Source: Aquimarina sp. MAR_2010_214
Lineage (GTDB): Bacteria; Bacteroidota; Bacteroidia; Flavobacteriales; Flavobacteriaceae
Length of the DNA stretch: 64,000 bases
NCBI RefSeq assembly: GCF_002846555.1
Contig: NZ_PJMS01000001.1
Span: 3,534,001-3,598,000 of the forward strand
Direction: 5' to 3'
Shown: positions 55,492-64,000 of the stretch, one piece after another
Layout: each line of letters begins with the position of its first letter
Numbering within the stretch: position 1 is the first letter of the stretch
The notes under the pieces: generated by a model
The model's database searches: none
Told to the model about the DNA's origin: nothing
The model's input: only the letters and a program-made list of their open reading frames with translations
Made by a program: the position numbers and the translations under genes

Positions 55492-55902
55492 TTAATAGGT
55501 TAAACCAGTGATAGGATAGAAAGTACCACGATATAAGCTAGCATCCTTATAAGCAGTATTTTTTATACCCCCAATGTTTGTATTAGGGGTGTAACCATTA
55601 CCATATACCCTAAAACCAGATGTTTTTGGTTGAGGGGTTGTAACATTGTATTTTGATGAAATATCTTTATACTTTGGAGTATCAATATACATTGTGTAGC
55701 TTTTTTTAAATGCTTGTTGTCTTAAATCTATGGTTAAATCTACTTTCTGTAATTGATATTTCTCTATTTTATGCTCATTTTTAGTGATAGATAGTGGAGC
55801 ACTTAATTGCTCCCATTTTATAGAAATTGCATGTATTACATTTTCCTGTCCATAAGATGAAAAACCAATGCCTGCGATAAGTATTGTAAAAAAGAGTTTC
55901 AT
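55492..55902 (-). CDS. Small secreted protein of unknown function
   Basis: A 136-residue exported protein with a signal peptide (MKLFFTILIAGIGFSSYGQ). Residues 45-136 contain alternating charged beta segments (KVDLTIDLRQQAFKKSYTMY) and a Gly/Tyr/Asn-rich end (FRVYGNGYTPNTNIGGI). No family is recognised. It faces ferritin convergently with a 49-bp gap. Confidence 0.75.
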   Translation of the reverse strand: MKLFFTILIAGIGFSSYGQENVIHAISIKWEQLSAPLSITKNEHKIEKYQLQKVDLTIDLRQQAFKKSYTMYIDTPKYKDISSKYNVTTPQPKTSGFRVYGNGYTPNTNIGGIKNTAYKDASLYRGTFYPITGLTY

Positions 55903-56063
55903 AATGGTAAATATATTATCAATTCAGATAAAACCATCAAAAACTATACTAAAATCTATTTTTTTATTTAAAATAAAATTAAAAATTAGAGGATTTACCC
56001 CATAATTGATGCAGTGAGATATCATATATTGTAGTATTTTTGAGAATACAAAAAAACATATTA

Positions 56064-56906
56064 ATGAGTTCAATAGATTGGAAAACTGTAAAAGAATACG
56101 AAGACATCACCTATAAAAAATCGGGAGGTGTTGCCCGAATAGCATTTAATAGACCAAATGTACGTAATGCTTTTAGGCCAAATACAACAAGTGAACTTTA
56201 TGATGCTTTTTATAATGCTCAAGAAGATACATCTATAGGTGTGGTTTTGCTTTCTGCAGAAGGGCCTTCTACAAAAGACGGAGTATATAGTTTTTGTAGT
56301 GGAGGAGATCAAAAAGCTAGAGGTCACCAAGGATATGTGGGAGAAGATGGTAGGCACAGGCTAAATATTTTAGAGGTGCAAAGACTTATTAGATTCATGC
56401 CAAAAGTTGTTATTGCGGTAGTGCCAGGTTGGGCTGTAGGAGGAGGGCATAGCCTTCATGTTGTTTGTGATCTTACTCTGGCAAGTAAAGAACATGCTAT
56501 TTTTAAACAAACCGATGCAGATGTAACAAGTTTTGATGGAGGATATGGATCTGCGTATTTGGCAAAGATGGTTGGACAGAAAAAAGCACGTGAAATTTTC
56601 TTTTTAGGGAGAGATTACTCTGCGCAAGATGCATATGAAATGGGAATGGTAAATGCTGTAATCCCTCATGATGATCTTGAGGATACTGCATATGAATGGG
56701 CAAAAGAAATACTTGAAAAATCACCAACATCTATTAAAATGTTGAAATTTGCAATGAATCTTACAGATGATGGTATGGTAGGGCAACAAGTATTTGCAGG
56801 CGAAGCAACACGACTAGCATATATGACAGATGAAGCCAAAGAAGGAAGAGATGCATTTCTTGAAAAACGAAAACCGGATTTCAAAAATATTAAATGGATG
56901 CCTTAA
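56064..56906 (+). CDS. menB: 1,4-dihydroxy-2-naphthoyl-CoA synthase
   Basis: The start chosen is ATG 56064 (MSSIDWKTVKEYEDI), 280 residues; a TTG at 56040 would add eight residues only. Crotonase-fold signatures: FNRPNVRNAFRP, YSFCSGGDQKARG, VVPGWAVGGGHSLHVVCD, TSFDGGYGSAYLAKMVGQ. It closes the naphthoate ring in menaquinone synthesis. It lies 4.6 kb from menD, separated by the aminotransferase, S1-protein, ferritin and two unknown genes. Confidence 0.96.
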   Translation: MSSIDWKTVKEYEDITYKKSGGVARIAFNRPNVRNAFRPNTTSELYDAFYNAQEDTSIGVVLLSAEGPSTKDGVYSFCSGGDQKARGHQGYVGEDGRHRLNILEVQRLIRFMPKVVIAVVPGWAVGGGHSLHVVCDLTLASKEHAIFKQTDADVTSFDGGYGSAYLAKMVGQKKAREIFFLGRDYSAQDAYEMGMVNAVIPHDDLEDTAYEWAKEILEKSPTSIKMLKFAMNLTDDGMVGQQVFAGEATRLAYMTDEAKEGRDAFLEKRKPDFKNIKWMP

Positions 56907-56954
56907 TTTTGTAAGTACTGATCTTTTCTATATTAGGAGTTATTTTAATATATA

Positions 56955-57770
56955 ATGAACAAGAAAGAAGAAGAGCTTATATCGATGCATTATCAGATGG
57001 AAAAAACTGATATTAAACAGCAACGACTGGAGGATCGTCTTATTTCTATTTCTGAAGATTTGAGGAGAAGTAAAAAGAAACGTAATTTTTACTTTGTTTT
57101 TATTCTTGTTTTGATGTTGTTGTTAACTACAGGAAGTCTTTATATTATCCTCAATGAAAAAGAACGCTCAGTTGTAAAGAAGTCTTTAGAAGGAGATATG
57201 GATGTTCAGCAGCTTATATTTGAAAATGATTCTTTACAAAGAGAAGTAAGTAAGCTTAAAACCGATATTTCTAAATATCAAAATAACGATTTATTAATCA
57301 AAACAGGTTCGATAACTTCTCTATCTGATACTATTGAGAATGTAAAGAAAAGAGAAGAACTTGTTGCAGATGCTGAGTCTAAACTAAAATTTGAAAAGAA
57401 ATATTGTTACATAAACAGGGTTTATAAAAGCAATGATGTTGTTTTTATAGAAGCAGATATAATAGAGTATTATCAGGGTAGAAAAGCAGTTAAAAAAGCT
57501 AAAGAATTAGGTGATGCAGAATATGATTTAGATAAAAATGGAGATACATTGTATTTTTTATATAATAATTATTATATTCATAACCAGAGTTCTAAATCTA
57601 AAATATTAGAACTTGACGATAAGGCAAGGGTGAAGATTGAGAATATTAATCAGATTTCTTCAGGTTTTCCATTAAAAGCTTTCCAGAAAGTGATTACAGA
57701 TAAGCCTGTTTTGATTCTGGAAATTAGTAATGGAATAGTATATCGAATAACCGAACAGAAACTCCCTTAA
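56955..57770 (+). CDS. Single-pass membrane protein with coiled coil, paralogue of next gene at its N-terminus
   Basis: A 271-residue protein: cytoplasmic N-terminal helix (EEELISMHYQMEKTDIKQQR), a membrane helix at about 45-66, a coiled coil (about 75-110) and a beta-rich C-terminal domain (about 130-271, YYQGRKAVKKAKELGDAEYD, VKIENINQISSGFPLKAFQK). The N-terminal 70 residues match those of the next gene (EEDLLSLHYQIEKAEIKQKK), but the C-terminal domains differ. Function unknown; a membrane-anchored envelope protein is likely. Confidence 0.8.
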   Translation: MNKKEEELISMHYQMEKTDIKQQRLEDRLISISEDLRRSKKKRNFYFVFILVLMLLLTTGSLYIILNEKERSVVKKSLEGDMDVQQLIFENDSLQREVSKLKTDISKYQNNDLLIKTGSITSLSDTIENVKKREELVADAESKLKFEKKYCYINRVYKSNDVVFIEADIIEYYQGRKAVKKAKELGDAEYDLDKNGDTLYFLYNNYYIHNQSSKSKILELDDKARVKIENINQISSGFPLKAFQKVITDKPVLILEISNGIVYRITEQKLP

Positions 57771-57830
57771 GCATTGTTTGAAATATATCTTTTGGATAAT
57801 AACTAACTAAACTTTTCAAGTACCCCTACA

Positions 57831-58442
57831 ATGAAAGTTATGAAAGAAGAGGATCTTCTGTCGTTACATTATCAGATAGAAAAAGCCGAAATTAAACAAA
57901 AAAAGCTCGAAGATCTTCTGAATGAAGAGTCTGGTAAGCTTAAAAAAAGTAAGAAATCTAATAGACTATTTGGATCATTCTCGCTTGTTCTATTTTTATT
58001 AACTATTTTTCTTGTTGCTAATGCTTTTTATTTTAGCAGACCATTATCAAAAAATAGTGAAGCAGAAAATAAAGAACTTTCTGTTATAAAACAAGAGCTA
58101 GCCTCTGCCAATAAGAAATTAGAAGTATTAAAAAAAGAAAAAATTAACCTTAAAGAAATCAAAAATCTATATTTATATAGAAGTTTGATTAAAAAAGATA
58201 CAGTGTATTCAGTGCAATTAAAAGCATTTAATGCAAAAAACACTCCTGCTATTTCTAAGAAGTTTACAAATACACTTATTTATAGTGATACTTCATTCTA
58301 TAAAATGAGTTTAGGTATTTTTGAAACCCTAGTTGAAGCTCAGGATTTTAGAAAAACACTTATAGCCTCTGGATTTGATAAGAGAATATTTGTAATATCC
58401 TATAAAGATGGAAAACGATTAAAAATTGAAGATTTTCAATAG
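57831..58442 (+). CDS. Single-pass membrane protein with SPOR-like domain, paralogue of previous gene
   Basis: A 203-residue protein with a cytoplasmic helix (KEEDLLSLHYQIEKAEIKQK), a membrane helix at about 47-68, a coiled coil (about 75-110) and a C-terminal domain of about 75 residues with SPOR-like spacing (YSVQLKAFN, FYKMSLGIFETLVEAQDFRK, KRIFVISYKDGKRL). SPOR domains bind denuded peptidoglycan glycans, so it may locate to the division site (inference). Two ATG codons (residues 1 and 4) are possible starts. It ends 4 bp from the convergent E1 gene. Confidence 0.82.
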   Translation: MKVMKEEDLLSLHYQIEKAEIKQKKLEDLLNEESGKLKKSKKSNRLFGSFSLVLFLLTIFLVANAFYFSRPLSKNSEAENKELSVIKQELASANKKLEVLKKEKINLKEIKNLYLYRSLIKKDTVYSVQLKAFNAKNTPAISKKFTNTLIYSDTSFYKMSLGIFETLVEAQDFRKTLIASGFDKRIFVISYKDGKRLKIEDFQ

Positions 58443-58446
58443 TTAA

Positions 58447-60861
58447 TTATCTTAATTTAGGAAAATTAGCAGGGTCTACTTCATGTATAATGTCATATAC
58501 GGTTTCGAATATGTCTTCTATTGAAGGTTTACTAAAATAATCTCCATCAGTTCCAAAAGCAGGTCTGTGTGGCTGCGCACTTAAGGTTTGTGGTTTGCTG
58601 TCTAAATATTGATATACATTTTGTTCATCAATCAATTTGTGTAAAATATATCCTGTAGCGCCACCCGGTACATCTTCGTCAATGATCAATAATCGGTTAG
58701 TTTTAGTAATACTTTTTACAATATCGTGGTTTAGATCAAAAGGAAGTAAAGATTGTACATCGATTACTTCGGCATTAATTCCTACAGATAATAATTCTTT
58801 TGCAGCTTGTTCAACCAATCGCAATGTAGATCCGTAGGATACTAAAGTAATATCTGTTCCTTCTTTAATTGTTTCAACGATGCCAATTGGTGTTCTAATT
58901 TCTGATAAATTAGAAGGTATTTTCTCTTTTAGACGATATCCGTTAAGACATTCTACAACTAGAGCAGGTTCATCGCTATCCATTAATGTATTGTAAAAAC
59001 CTGCAGCTTTGGTCATATTTCGAGGTACAAGAATATGGATACCTCTTAGTAGGTGAACAAGACCGCCCATTTGAGAACCAGAATGCCAGATTCCTTCTAA
59101 TCTGTGTCCTCGGGTTCTGATTACTAAAGGAGCTTTTTGTTTTGCAAAAGTCCTATATCGTAACGTGGCAAGATCATCACTTAATCCTTGTACACAATAT
59201 AGAATGTAGTCTAAGTATTGGATTTCTGCAATAGGTCTTAGTCCTCGCATAGCCATTCCAATTCCTTGTCCTATTATTGTAGCTTCTCTAATTCCGACAT
59301 CAGATACCCTAGTTTCTCCAAACTTTTCCTGAAGTCCCTCAAGTCCTTGATTTACATCACCAATTTTACCGCTATCTTCTCCAAAAATAAGAGCTTCGGG
59401 GATTCTACTAAATAATTTTTCAAAGTTGTCTCTTATAATAACTCTACCATCAACTAGTGGTGTGTTGGCATCATATTGAGCTTTTACTTCTTCAATATGT
59501 ATAGCATTAGAGTCATTTTCATTGTATAGGTGGCTACTGTATTTTGGTTGAATACGAGAAATGTAATTATTTATCCATTCCTGTAGAGTAGATTTTTCTA
59601 CAAAGTTTTCTTTGGTAATATATTGTAATGTTTTTCTTGTTACCTCAAGGATATCTTTACGTATTGGTTCTTCTTTGGATGCTAAAACATTAATCAGAGG
59701 AGAAATAAAGTTTTTATTTGCACTTTTATTTTCTACTGATTTAAGAATTTCTAATGCTTCTTTTTGCTCTGATTTGATTTCTGATAAATAAGCATTCCAA
59801 GATTCATTTTTTCCTTTTCTTACCTCTTTTTTTGCTGTCTTTTCAAAATCCAGAAGTTCTTCTGCTGATGCAATATTATGTTCAATGATCCATTCTTTAA
59901 ACTTTTTATTGCAATCATACTCGCGTTCCCAATTTAATCGTTCTTCACTTTTGTATCTTTCGTGAGATCCAGAAGTGGAGTGTCCTTGTGGTTGTGTTAA
60001 CTCTTTAACATGAATGATAACTGGAATATGCTTTTCACGTGCTAGTTTCTCAGCTTTTTCATAGGTGTCCATGAGTGCAGGGTAGTCCCAACCGTTAACT
60101 TTTAATATTTCATAGCCTTCATGATTTTCATCACGTCTAAAACCTTCTAGAATAAGAGAAATATCTTCTTTAGTAGTTTGATGTTTTGCATGAACAGAGA
60201 TACCGTATTCATCATCCCATACACTAACAACCATTGGTACTTGTAGAACACCTCCTGCATTAATAGTCTCCCAAAATAGGCCTTCACTGGTACTTGCATT
60301 ACCAATAGTTCCCCAGGCTACTTCGTTTCCTTGAATTGAAAAATTAGAATGATTAGAAACACCTTTTTCGTTACGATACACCTTTGATGCTTGAGCTAGA
60401 CCTAATAATCTAGGCATTTGACCAGCAGTAGGAGAGATATCTGCACTCGAATTCTTTTGTTGTGTTAGGTTTTTCCATGTGCCATCTTCATTAAGACTAT
60501 GTGTTGAAAAATGCCCTCCCATCTGTCTTCCTGCAGCAAAAGGTTCTTTGTTAATATCTGTATGGGCATATAATCCAGCAAAGAATTGCTCTACAGTATA
60601 TTGATCAATAGCCATCATAAATGTTTGATCTCTGTAGTATCCTGATCTAAAATCACCATCACGAAAAACTCTAGCCATCGCAAGCTGCGGTAATTCTTTT
60701 CCTCCTCCAAAAATTCCAAACTTAGACTTACCCGTCAATACTTCTCGTCTTCCTAGCAAACTACATTCTCTACTAATCAATGCTATTTTGTAGTCTCTAA
60801 GTATTTGATCTCTATATTCTTCGAATGAAATATTAGATGAAGTAATGGTTTCAGGCTGCAT
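58447..60861 (-). CDS. 2-oxoacid dehydrogenase E1, alpha and beta fused (branched-chain type)
   Basis: An 804-residue single chain: the alpha half (about 1-400) and the beta half (about 455-800, GEDSGKIGDVNQGLEGLQEK, EIQYLDYILYCVQGLSDDLA, DVQSLLPFD, DEDVPGGATGYIL). In the alpha half the thiamine-diphosphate motif reads TIGNASTSEGLFWE and, about 25 residues later, VWDDEYGIS; the classic form has GDG and NN. These two changes may be a family trait. Fused E1 chains like this are common in Bacteroidota and act on branched-chain 2-oxoacids with lipoyl E2. It has an excellent promoter (60885-60915). Confidence 0.9.
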   Translation of the reverse strand: MQPETITSSNISFEEYRDQILRDYKIALISRECSLLGRREVLTGKSKFGIFGGGKELPQLAMARVFRDGDFRSGYYRDQTFMMAIDQYTVEQFFAGLYAHTDINKEPFAAGRQMGGHFSTHSLNEDGTWKNLTQQKNSSADISPTAGQMPRLLGLAQASKVYRNEKGVSNHSNFSIQGNEVAWGTIGNASTSEGLFWETINAGGVLQVPMVVSVWDDEYGISVHAKHQTTKEDISLILEGFRRDENHEGYEILKVNGWDYPALMDTYEKAEKLAREKHIPVIIHVKELTQPQGHSTSGSHERYKSEERLNWEREYDCNKKFKEWIIEHNIASAEELLDFEKTAKKEVRKGKNESWNAYLSEIKSEQKEALEILKSVENKSANKNFISPLINVLASKEEPIRKDILEVTRKTLQYITKENFVEKSTLQEWINNYISRIQPKYSSHLYNENDSNAIHIEEVKAQYDANTPLVDGRVIIRDNFEKLFSRIPEALIFGEDSGKIGDVNQGLEGLQEKFGETRVSDVGIREATIIGQGIGMAMRGLRPIAEIQYLDYILYCVQGLSDDLATLRYRTFAKQKAPLVIRTRGHRLEGIWHSGSQMGGLVHLLRGIHILVPRNMTKAAGFYNTLMDSDEPALVVECLNGYRLKEKIPSNLSEIRTPIGIVETIKEGTDITLVSYGSTLRLVEQAAKELLSVGINAEVIDVQSLLPFDLNHDIVKSITKTNRLLIIDEDVPGGATGYILHKLIDEQNVYQYLDSKPQTLSAQPHRPAFGTDGDYFSKPSIEDIFETVYDIIHEVDPANFPKLR

Positions 60862-60884
60862 GTGAACGATGTTTTAATGTTTTG

Positions 60885-60915
60885 CAAATTTAGCTAAAAT
60901 ACTAACCATTTGCAA
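60885..60915 (-). promoter_or_regulatory. Bacteroidota-type promoter of the E1 gene
   Basis: On the minus strand TTG (complement of 60913-60915) and TAAATTTG (complement of 60885-60892) are separated by 20 bp, matching TTG-N20ish-TAnnTTTG. It lies 24 bp before the E1 start. Confidence 0.75.
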
Positions 60916-61062
60916 GGCTGAAACTCTTAATTTTTTTGAATATAATTCATTAAAACTATGGTTTTGTTGATGAATTGTAGTTTTTGAACAATATTTTAAG
61001 GATTGGTTAACAAATATTCAAAATTTTCACATTTATTTTTTAAGTGTTTTTTTATAAAGAAA

Positions 61063-63894
61063 TTAATACCATTCTCTAGTAAAAAGACCTATTAGTGTTT
61101 CTGGGCTTAATGTTATGATAAATCGAATTTGTTGTTCATAATTTGGTTGTGATATTTCCCATCCTTTATTAGATACTATAGGGAAAAACACCTCAAAATA
61201 ATCTGCAACTAAACTGAGTCGTACTCCTGCATCGTAGACAAATTTTGGAGAGATTTTTTTATTTTTCACCAATCCTACATCTCCATACATATAAATCCAT
61301 TTCCATAAATTAGTATTTGCATTTAAGGTAGTGATCCATTGATTTGCAAATGAGTATTCTAGTTGAGATTTAAACCCTCCTTCAGCCAAAATTATCTGTT
61401 GACTTACGAGTCCAGTGTTTTCACTACGTCCCAGATAATTGTAATCGAATAAATAATCTGTTGGTCTGTCCAGGGCAAAACTAAAGAAATTGCCATCCTT
61501 TTCTTCTGTATCATTAAAGATAAAAGATCCTGCGAATAAACGTAAATTTAGTTGTCTGTTATTAAGGAATAACTTTCTGTAATTAACGGTAGCTGATAGC
61601 TTGCTAAAGTTTTTTGATACTTGATAATCAATTGTATATCCTAAAAAGTTGATAAGATTGAAATCAGAATATTTATACCTTGCATTGAATACATTATAAT
61701 CAGGGGTTGCTACAGGGTTTTCTTCACTTCGATCTCTAAAAACATTTACATTCCTGATATGAAGTCTCTGCTTTTTATTAGATCTAAGGTCTTTAGGTCT
61801 AAAATGAAAACTTAAAGAAGCAGAAAAACGTTTAAATAATAAATCGGGGGCATAGCTATACATGCTACCATTTACCCCATACCGTACTTTATATAATCCA
61901 TAATCTGAAAGTTGTTGTCTACAGAAGATAGATGCTGATCCTAATAGTTTTTTAGATTTAAAACCATAAGCAGGAGATAAGTTATATTGAAAATTTCTTT
62001 TTATAAAAGATTTGTTGTAAAATTTTGAAGCTAACGTAAAACCATCATATACATTAAACTCTATTTCTGGAATAAAAAATACTTGAGTATATCTTGGGTC
62101 TTCTATATCCTGTAAAAATCTAAATTGTATAGGTTTGTTAAATATCCATTTTAGATTTCTATAATTATTACGTCTGTTTACTTCTGGGACGTTTTGATCA
62201 TAATCCAAGACTAGTTTGCTAATATCTTCATTGGGAATCTTTACCTTTTTGGTTCCAGTAATGCCCATAACCCATGTTTTTGAAACTATATCTTTTTTTC
62301 TAAATCCATAGAGAGAAATTGGCATTGTATTGTTGCCTTTATTTTTGATCGTAACTTCAATCGAATCTTTTCTCTTTTTAACGGATTTTATTTTGAAGTC
62401 AAGTTTTTCATTGGTTTGCACATAATCTTCAAAAAACCATTCTATATCCAGAGGAGCTATGTTGGTAAGCACCTTTTTGTATTTGTCAGAATTTGTATAT
62501 TTTAATACATTTTGAGTGTAAAAATCTTTAATACTCTGATCAACAATATTATCATCGCCTAAGTAATCTTCAAGATATTTAAATCCTACTCCCGCTTTAT
62601 ACGCATTTGCTATGTTCTTATTAAATTTTACCAACTCATCTTGAGGCTGTAAAAGAGGTTGATCTAAAAACAATCGAGCCATATTTTTATAGGCTAAGAA
62701 GTATTGGTCATTAAAATCTAGGTCTGCCGCATGAAACCATCGTATACCGATTACTTTACTAAGTTTACCGATAATTTTCATCTCAGGATAATATTGCTCT
62801 GTGTATGCCATCATTAAATAGATGTGTATGGCATCTTTTACCCAGGCATCATATCGAGGGTTTATAATAAGTGTTCTTTCTAGAAAATTTTCAGTAATTG
62901 TTTTAAGTTGTTTTATTTCAAATTGAAAACCATCAGGAAAAGGCCTTAATATATCTGGTAATTGATTTAATCCATATACGGGATTATTTTTATAATCATT
63001 TTCGGAAATTACAATTTTATCAAAAGGATATGGCCCTAATTTTTTTTGTAAAAAACCAATAATTCTATCGGTTGCTACCGATTTCATTTCTGGCATTAAA
63101 TCATTATCATCTATATTGCTTATAAATTGTACACCGTCAGAAGAGAAACTGTAGAAAGATGATGTTCTTTCTATGTATAAATTTACTTCGTTTCTCTTGT
63201 TACCTTTGAGTTGTATGGTTTTGGTTGTTTCGTCATCTGATAAAATGCTATTCTTCTGTTGTAGATCACTAACTATTTCATATGTAGAGGGTAAAGTGAA
63301 GTTAAGTTGATAATCTGCTATGGGAGCATATAGATCATCAAGATTTTTATGACTATAGATATTCCATTTTGTATCATATACAGCAGGAAGAATATACCAG
63401 TATTTTAAACTAAAATTTCCATTTGCATGATATCCATATCTAGTAAATTTGTTACTGGGAATTTTGATTTGATATTTTAATAGAAAAGTTTGATTTTCTC
63501 CTGGATAAATAGGTTTAGAAGATTTTATCCATATAATATCCTGGGTTCCTTCGTGTCGTCCCCATTGTAAAGATTGTAATTCTTTATTGCTAACATTTTG
63601 AATTATGGTTCTTCCTCGCTCTTCATCTTTGGCAAAATAAAACCGTTTTATAAAATCTTCTGCAAATCTTTTACCAAGAGGAGTGGTCTTATCAGAGAAG
63701 CTATTGGCCCAATCATGAAAAAATACTTTTGTAAGTGTATCTTTTGACGAATTTGTATATGTAATTTCCTGCTCTATAGTTACTATCTTTTTTTTGGTAT
63801 TCAGGTTAGCATTTATAATGATATTGTGCTGTGCAAACCCTGCAGTAAGTGCAAAAAAGATAATTACAAAACTATATATTTTTAAAATATTCAA
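61063..63894 (-). CDS. M1-peptidase-like exported protein without HExxH
   Basis: A 943-residue protein with a signal peptide (ending ALTAGFAQ). The N-terminal part resembles M1 aminopeptidases: a beta saddle (about 20-260), a catalytic-like helical domain and then a C-terminal region of many beta strands (about 580-943) that could be an outer-membrane barrel ending in FTREWY. Around residues 340-360, where M1 enzymes have HExxH, the text is LKTITENFLERTLIINPR; the later WVKDAIHIYLMMAYTEQYYP corresponds to the WLxEG helix but lacks its glutamate. The absence of the zinc motif is direct; loss of catalysis is inference. Confidence 0.75.
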   Translation of the reverse strand: MNILKIYSFVIIFFALTAGFAQHNIIINANLNTKKKIVTIEQEITYTNSSKDTLTKVFFHDWANSFSDKTTPLGKRFAEDFIKRFYFAKDEERGRTIIQNVSNKELQSLQWGRHEGTQDIIWIKSSKPIYPGENQTFLLKYQIKIPSNKFTRYGYHANGNFSLKYWYILPAVYDTKWNIYSHKNLDDLYAPIADYQLNFTLPSTYEIVSDLQQKNSILSDDETTKTIQLKGNKRNEVNLYIERTSSFYSFSSDGVQFISNIDDNDLMPEMKSVATDRIIGFLQKKLGPYPFDKIVISENDYKNNPVYGLNQLPDILRPFPDGFQFEIKQLKTITENFLERTLIINPRYDAWVKDAIHIYLMMAYTEQYYPEMKIIGKLSKVIGIRWFHAADLDFNDQYFLAYKNMARLFLDQPLLQPQDELVKFNKNIANAYKAGVGFKYLEDYLGDDNIVDQSIKDFYTQNVLKYTNSDKYKKVLTNIAPLDIEWFFEDYVQTNEKLDFKIKSVKKRKDSIEVTIKNKGNNTMPISLYGFRKKDIVSKTWVMGITGTKKVKIPNEDISKLVLDYDQNVPEVNRRNNYRNLKWIFNKPIQFRFLQDIEDPRYTQVFFIPEIEFNVYDGFTLASKFYNKSFIKRNFQYNLSPAYGFKSKKLLGSASIFCRQQLSDYGLYKVRYGVNGSMYSYAPDLLFKRFSASLSFHFRPKDLRSNKKQRLHIRNVNVFRDRSEENPVATPDYNVFNARYKYSDFNLINFLGYTIDYQVSKNFSKLSATVNYRKLFLNNRQLNLRLFAGSFIFNDTEEKDGNFFSFALDRPTDYLFDYNYLGRSENTGLVSQQIILAEGGFKSQLEYSFANQWITTLNANTNLWKWIYMYGDVGLVKNKKISPKFVYDAGVRLSLVADYFEVFFPIVSNKGWEISQPNYEQQIRFIITLSPETLIGLFTREWY

Positions 63895-64000
63895 TTTTTA
63901 TATTTAATTATAGGCATTTTTAATAGATAAATCAAAAAGGAATAATGTTACCTGTCTGAAGTTATCTATCAAAACTTTATTACTTATAACAATGCCTTGC
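63895..64000. other. Upstream region of the M1-like gene, window end
   Basis: This 106-bp tail holds the 5' region of the preceding gene. No promoter match or further gene can be seen before the window ends. Confidence 0.4.

Overview
The window reads as chromosomal DNA of an AT-rich Bacteroidota, most likely a marine Flavobacteriaceae (inference). The evidence is the gene set: TonB-dependent receptors with carboxypeptidase-regulatory-like N-terminal domains, a LytS/LytTR pair beside an outer-membrane beta-barrel protein, a one-chain alpha-beta 2-oxoacid dehydrogenase E1, DUF2853, classical menaquinone genes and many short-signal lipoproteins. Two promoters also match the Bacteroidota form TTG-N20ish-TAnnTTTG (before ychF and before the E1 gene). 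I see no rRNA, tRNA, CRISPR array, transposase, phage or recognisable defence system. Most of the window is ordinary core genome; the interesting material is in the gaps between genes and in a few atypical proteins.

Layout. 1-5.2 kb: two tandem, paralogous TonB-dependent receptors on the minus strand (the first cut by the window edge), then a previously uncalled 55-residue Cys-rich peptide gene with a double-glycine-like leader, and a secreted protein. 5.4-9.2 kb: ychF GTPase, an EamA transporter and a hybrid histidine kinase with almost no sensor domain. 9.3-16.4 kb: an S9D glutamyl-endopeptidase-like protease, an alpha/beta hydrolase with a TTG start, an M61-type lipoprotein peptidase with a PDZ domain, and two tandem PPK2 polyphosphate kinases. 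17-22.8 kb: an (EP)n lipoprotein and parE-parC. 22.9-29.5 kb: a lipoprotein, a PhnA-domain protein, and a TonB-type beta-barrel receptor divergent from a LytS/LytTR two-component pair. 29.6-37.6 kb: an AraC-type regulator, then a formate module: formate-THF ligase, fdhD, a fused NuoE/NuoF-like diaphorase subunit and a Cys-type molybdopterin formate dehydrogenase. Together these would pass formate either into the one-carbon folate pool or to CO2 plus NADH.

38.3-44.9 kb: terC, a small lipoprotein, an XRE regulator facing an M14 metallopeptidase across an intergenic region with seven copies of the inverted repeat GTTTAC-N4-GTAAAC, an Lrp regulator and ppc. 45-48 kb: DinB and NTF2-like proteins and a TetR-alpha/beta hydrolase operon. 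48.1-56.9 kb: menaquinone genes (hotdog thioesterase, menF, menD ... menB) interspersed with DUF2853, a PLP aminotransferase, a 160-bp palindromic element, a CvfB-like S1 protein and a ferritin. 57-64 kb: two membrane proteins with homologous N-termini and different C-termini, the branched-chain-type E1, and a large M1-peptidase-like protein without the HExxH zinc motif.

The best candidates for something undescribed are the multi-operator XRE/M14 region (three plus two sites spaced exactly 35 bp, one covering the predicted -7 box of the regulator's own promoter), the Cys-rich leader peptide, the palindromic element at 53.3-53.5 kb and the zinc-motif-less M1-like protein. All functional statements come from reading motifs; no database search was run.
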